Origin: Perkinsus olseni
Taxonomy: Eukaryota; Perkinsozoa; Perkinsida; Perkinsidae
NCBI GenBank assembly: GCA_013115135.1
Contig: JABANP010000787.1
Location: forward strand, 1-17,362
Length of the DNA: 17,362 nucleotides
Reading direction: 5' to 3'
Positions 14,671 to 17,362 of the stretch are shown here, one piece after another. The notes under the pieces are model-generated. The model worked only from the letters and a program-made list of their open reading frames with translations. It was not told the origin of the DNA and did no database searches. A program made the position numbers and the translations under genes. Within the stretch, counting starts at the first letter, position 1. Each line of letters starts with the position of its first letter.

Positions 14671-14832
14671 TTACAATTTCGTGGCGCGCGACATTCTCCC
14701 ATACCACACCTTGCCCAACTTCCTCATAGCTGCCCTTCGGCGCATCGCCTCCCACTGAGTTTGAAACCAGGAGAAAATACGTGATGCTGCAGCCGACGCT
14801 GATGGAACTCGCAAGCAACTACAAAGAGGCGG
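14671..14832 (-). CDS. Block 6 (right copy)
   Basis: Mirror of 12280-12442. The frame from W onward is intact and ends at the same stop. One base is missing just before it (TCTCCTGG against TCTCTCTGG), breaking the upstream part. Confidence 0.4.
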   Translation of the reverse strand, partial: PPLCSCLRVPSASAAASRIFSWFQTQWEAMRRRAAMRKLGKVWYGRMSRATKL

Positions 14833-14872
14833 CTCGTAATCGAAAGGTCCCGAGATCGATCCCCGGCACCTG
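14833..14872 (+). pseudogene. tRNA 3'-half-like fragment (right copy of 12240-12279)
   Basis: CTCGTAATCGAAAGGTC is followed by a T-arm-like CCGAGATCGATCCCCGG, identical to the left copy. Confidence 0.45.
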
Positions 14873-14936
14873 CAGTTAGGAATATGATCTCTGGTGTAGG
14901 TCAGCAACTGCTTCGACCTCTCATGCCTAAGGTCAA

Positions 14937-14972
14937 TATTCCAGAGAACCCGGGTTCGAACCGAAGGCTCAC
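14937..14972 (-). pseudogene. tRNA T-arm-like fragment (right copy of 12141-12176)
   Basis: It carries the same CGGTTCGAACCCGGGTTCTC core, with one change in the acceptor-like end. Confidence 0.4.
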
Positions 14973-15079
14973 CATTTTTGCGCTATTTAATTCAATCCTT
15001 TGCTCCACTTCCTTAAACTCCTTTTTTTATTCACTCGTTCCACGGCATTCCGAATCTCCGACCAGAGGGAATCTCCGTA
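14973..15079 (-). pseudogene. Block 5 (right copy), frame shifted
   Basis: Mirror of 12037-12140, three bases longer through longer A runs. The shift leads to an early stop in the distal part. Confidence 0.45.
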
Positions 15080-15215
15080 CTGCACAATGAGCACGCATGA
15101 CCTCAAGATACCCCTTAGAAATGCTATTCCCAAAACATAGTCCAAAATATTACAAAAAAATTGAGATCGCACCAGTATCATCGGAGGTCACGTTTCACCT
15201 TCATATCCCCAAAAA

Positions 15216-15255
15216 TGCCGCCGCTGGGGATCGAACCCGGGACCTCCCGCATCAC
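15216..15255 (-). pseudogene. tRNA 3'-half-like fragment (right copy of 11862-11901)
   Basis: It has the same CCCGGGTTCGATCCCC core, GCGGCGGCA end and following T-run (plus-strand AAAAA at 15211-15215). The start is GTGATGCGGGAGG, which restores a better anticodon-stem 3' strand than the left copy. Confidence 0.5.
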
Positions 15256-15378
15256 CTGATTGATATCCTTTCTAACGTGCTCAACATCTTCCACCACACC
15301 ACTAACTGTAGATGCTAACTCCTTCACTTTACCATTCAGCTCATCAACCGACGGCTTCATCGTGCTCTCCCAACTCGC
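15256..15378 (-). CDS. Block 4 (right copy): coiled-coil exon
   Basis: Mirror of 11736-11861 with one codon fewer. It is fully open between CATCCAG and GTGATGCG. Differences are almost all synonymous. Confidence 0.6.
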
Positions 15379-15744
15379 CTGGATGAGCGGCACCCATCGG
15401 AACAGCAAAATACGGACACCAAAGACCACAAACACCCGAACATGAACAACAACAAACAATTTTTAATGATTACCTTACTTTACGGTATTCTATGAACTTA
15501 TTAGGTGACATCGGTATCCATATTTATGGAGCATCGGAAAGTCCACCGACGATGTTAATGGTAATAAGGCTATCCAAGGCATTCAACCGAAACACTCAAC
15601 CCCGAACGCACAGAGATCACTCACCCGAAACCCGAACTCACAGACGCCGGACAGTCCACAAGTCTAGTCATCGGAGGTCCGATCGAGATGAGCTCAAACG
15701 AGAGTGGTTACACGGAAAGCAGAACCCGAGTCCTTCCGCATTAC

Positions 15745-16068
15745 CTTCACCGTTCTAACCGCGTCGCCACTTTCGCTGACTTTATTCTCCAACACAGCAA
15801 ACTGGCTCAACAGCTCCGACTGCTGCAGCTCCAACTTCGCCAAGGGAGGATCCACGCCAGCAACCTTCTCTCTCAGATCTCGTATAACCTCATCATGACT
15901 GAGTGAAGCGAAAACATCCACCCCTTCTGCCCACCCCGCGAAAGAATCAAACTGTCGCGCGACAAGTCGCCGAGAGATCAAAGCGAGTCCGTCCGCAAAA
16001 CAAGATATGTCAACGTTAGCTTCGCCACTACTATTCCAGTCACTTTCCATCACCCACTCAGCATTCAT
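15745..16068 (-). CDS. Block 3 (right copy)
   Basis: Mirror of 10828-11151, the same 324-nt length and fully open from the same ATG. Replacements are few (for example L/G, V/L, T/A, G/A, K/Q). Confidence 0.55.
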
Positions 16069-16250
16069 GACGAATACGTAATAATTATCGCAACTGTGGG
16101 AGTAGTTCAGTGGGTGGGACTGTGAGGGGACTGTTAACCCTAAAAGCCCCTCCGGGCAGTCCCATCCGAGGCGCGTTGCCATGCAGCTTTGCCATTAAGT
16201 CGTCCGGAAAGGGAAGTGTGATCTTTGTCGCCCAAACCCCAGCGTACTAC

Positions 16251-16355
16251 CCGTCAATTTTCCCCTGGAGACCTCCAAAGTCCCTCCCTTCCAACTCGCG
16301 CAGTCTCTCCGCTGAAATAACATCCGTATCAGCCCAGTCGTCATCACGTCTGTCT
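16251..16355 (-). CDS. Block 2 (right copy)
   Basis: Mirror of 10536-10640. The acidic helix is unchanged at protein level in its core, and the border toward block 1 differs. Confidence 0.45.
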
Positions 16356-16396
16356 CTCACACGGAAGACCTCCAGTTCAAATCGTACCACCGGAAT
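16356..16396 (+). pseudogene. tRNA 3'-half-like fragment (right copy of 10495-10535)
   Basis: CTCACACGGAAGACC is followed by TCCAGTTCAAATCG. About 20 bases downstream is an additional GCAGTTCGAATT (16404-16415), not present in the left arm. Confidence 0.4.
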
Positions 16397-16399
16397 CTT

Positions 16400-16580
16400 C
16401 GCGCAGTTCGAATTTTTCGAGCTACCCCGCCAACAGCCCCAAGCCTACCCATAGCATCGGCCTTTTCCATCATCTCTGCCACCTGCGCAGTCAACTTCGC
16501 AGTCACTACACCATTCTCCTCCAAACTGGGCCCGAATTTTCTCTGAAAGAACCGCTAGCTCAGCAGGATAAACGTTCCTC
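16400..16580 (-). pseudogene. Block 1 (right copy), one-base frameshift
   Basis: Mirror of 10330-10481. One extra G early in the block separates the start from the conserved AKLTAQVAEMMEK part, which is otherwise open. An insertion relative to the left arm lies near its end (about 16398-16412). Confidence 0.4.
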
Positions 16581-16616
16581 CTCACACCCCAACGAGGCCC
16601 GGTTCTATCCCCATCA
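16581..16616 (+). pseudogene. tRNA-like fragment (right copy of 10294-10329)
   Basis: CCCGGTTCTATCCCC is preceded by CTCACACCCCAACGAGG. With the adjoining TAGCTCAGCAGGATA (16556-16570) it forms a tRNA-like A-box plus B-box pair about 30 bases apart. Confidence 0.4.
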
Positions 16617-17362
16617 CTACCCTATTGCAACTAGTCGCAATTATTATAGTAGCCTCACTTCGAACAGCTAATGACGAATCAAAATTGCCCACTCCAAATC
16701 GAGCGTGTTATCGCTGGGTTGATTAGCCTCCGACGCCCGTTCCCACAGGCTCCCACCCACGACTCCCTTCGCCATTATTACCAATCTCCTCCCTAAGAAG
16801 CGGAAGCCTTCTCTGCCGTTGCGTTTTGGTGGGCTGCGATCTGTTGCAGGGGCCTGAACCCGTCACGAATCACCTCCGGCCGTTCTTCACGCGCCCGAAA
16901 AATTTTTCCCGCCCTCCGCAAAAGAAATCATAAAACAACATCAGATTGAATATGTTTTTCAGACTCGCCGAGCAGACTTGTAATTGCCATACATTTTCAC
17001 ACAGTAAAGACAAGGGTCGACCGACTAGATGAGTATTGCTTCATCCTCCTCCCGGTTATTACCTTAGCCACCGACCCCAAGTCGATGGATATGCTCCTCA
17101 GGGTCCCCAAGTTCAAGAGGCTCGTCGACGGCCATGAAAGGCGAAAGGAGAAAGCTTGATGAAATGGCGTTACAATTCCGTGGCGAATTCCGGATTACGA
17201 CAATCCCAACGGAATGTCCGCCATATTCAAGAGGATTCTTGACAACTTCCCATGTATTTGGTACTTTTTTTCTCGCGGATGTTGTGCAATTCTCCAGGTA
17301 CAATCTCGCTCGCCCAAAAAAATTTTCATCCCGCGTTTGTGAGGGGTACCAGTGTAGACCTT

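Larger units (their letters stand above)
13553..17362 (-). repeat. Right arm of the inverted duplication
   Basis: It is the reverse complement of the left arm, about 180 bases shorter, and reaches the last base of the window. Relative to the left arm it repeatedly has longer A, T or C runs, for example at about 13945-13960, 14642-14653, 15022-15033 and 17318-17330, several of which break open blocks. Confidence 0.95.

Noticed and set aside
9563..17362. The inverted duplication as a pure read fold-back artefact
   Set aside because: The substitutions are biased to synonymous sites, and each arm has sequence the other lacks. Homopolymer differences alone may still be error.

Overview
The window is nuclear-type eukaryotic DNA, not bacterial. 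It has short GT-AG introns of about 50-190 bases, one with a TACTAAG branch-point-like motif. It has no operons or Shine-Dalgarno-led gene trains. It is rich in tandem repeats, hairpins and transposon-like debris, and it carries tRNA-like fragments with RNA polymerase III features. I cannot name the species; a microbial eukaryote or alga is a reasonable guess. All identifications are by eye, with no database search.

Left part (1-4640). A 92-bp tandem array (1-430) is followed by a mostly silent stretch. Next comes the best gene of the window, on the minus strand (3550 down to 1216). It starts with a SET-domain (protein lysine methyltransferase-like) exon. Phase-compatible short introns then connect it to a charged coiled-coil/basic exon, a lysine-rich exon and a terminal proline-rich exon. 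The SET-to-exon-2 junction needs a small intron or a frameshift that I cannot place. Upstream of it lie a 59-bp tandem array (3760-4046) and dispersed repeats of about 100 bp that carry an open reading frame.

Middle (4640-9562). Gene content is low: a possible small three-exon gene (5348-5628) and a possible isolated exon (7750-7983). Three arrays of a diverged 15-16 bp unit occur, two facing each other around a perfect 54-bp palindrome and a tRNA-like relic. There is a second hairpin with 27-bp perfect arms, a double hairpin, and a 266-bp MITE-like element (9138-9403) with 47-bp inverted repeats and a 10-bp target duplication.

Right part (9563-17362). This is one huge, diverged inverted duplication. 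The left arm is about 3.99 kb, the right arm about 3.81 kb, with no real spacer (centre 13552/13553), and it runs to the last base of the window. Each arm carries a series of short open blocks, mostly coiled-coil in character, read toward the centre. Differences between the arms inside these blocks are mostly synonymous by my hand count, so they look like exons of a constrained gene. Several proposed exon borders coincide with sequences resembling the 3' half of a tRNA (from the anticodon loop through the T-arm). These are in sense at donor sides and in antisense at acceptor sides, which is the most unusual signal here. The right arm repeatedly has longer homopolymer runs and frameshifts, so part of its damage may be sequencing or assembly error at a contig end.
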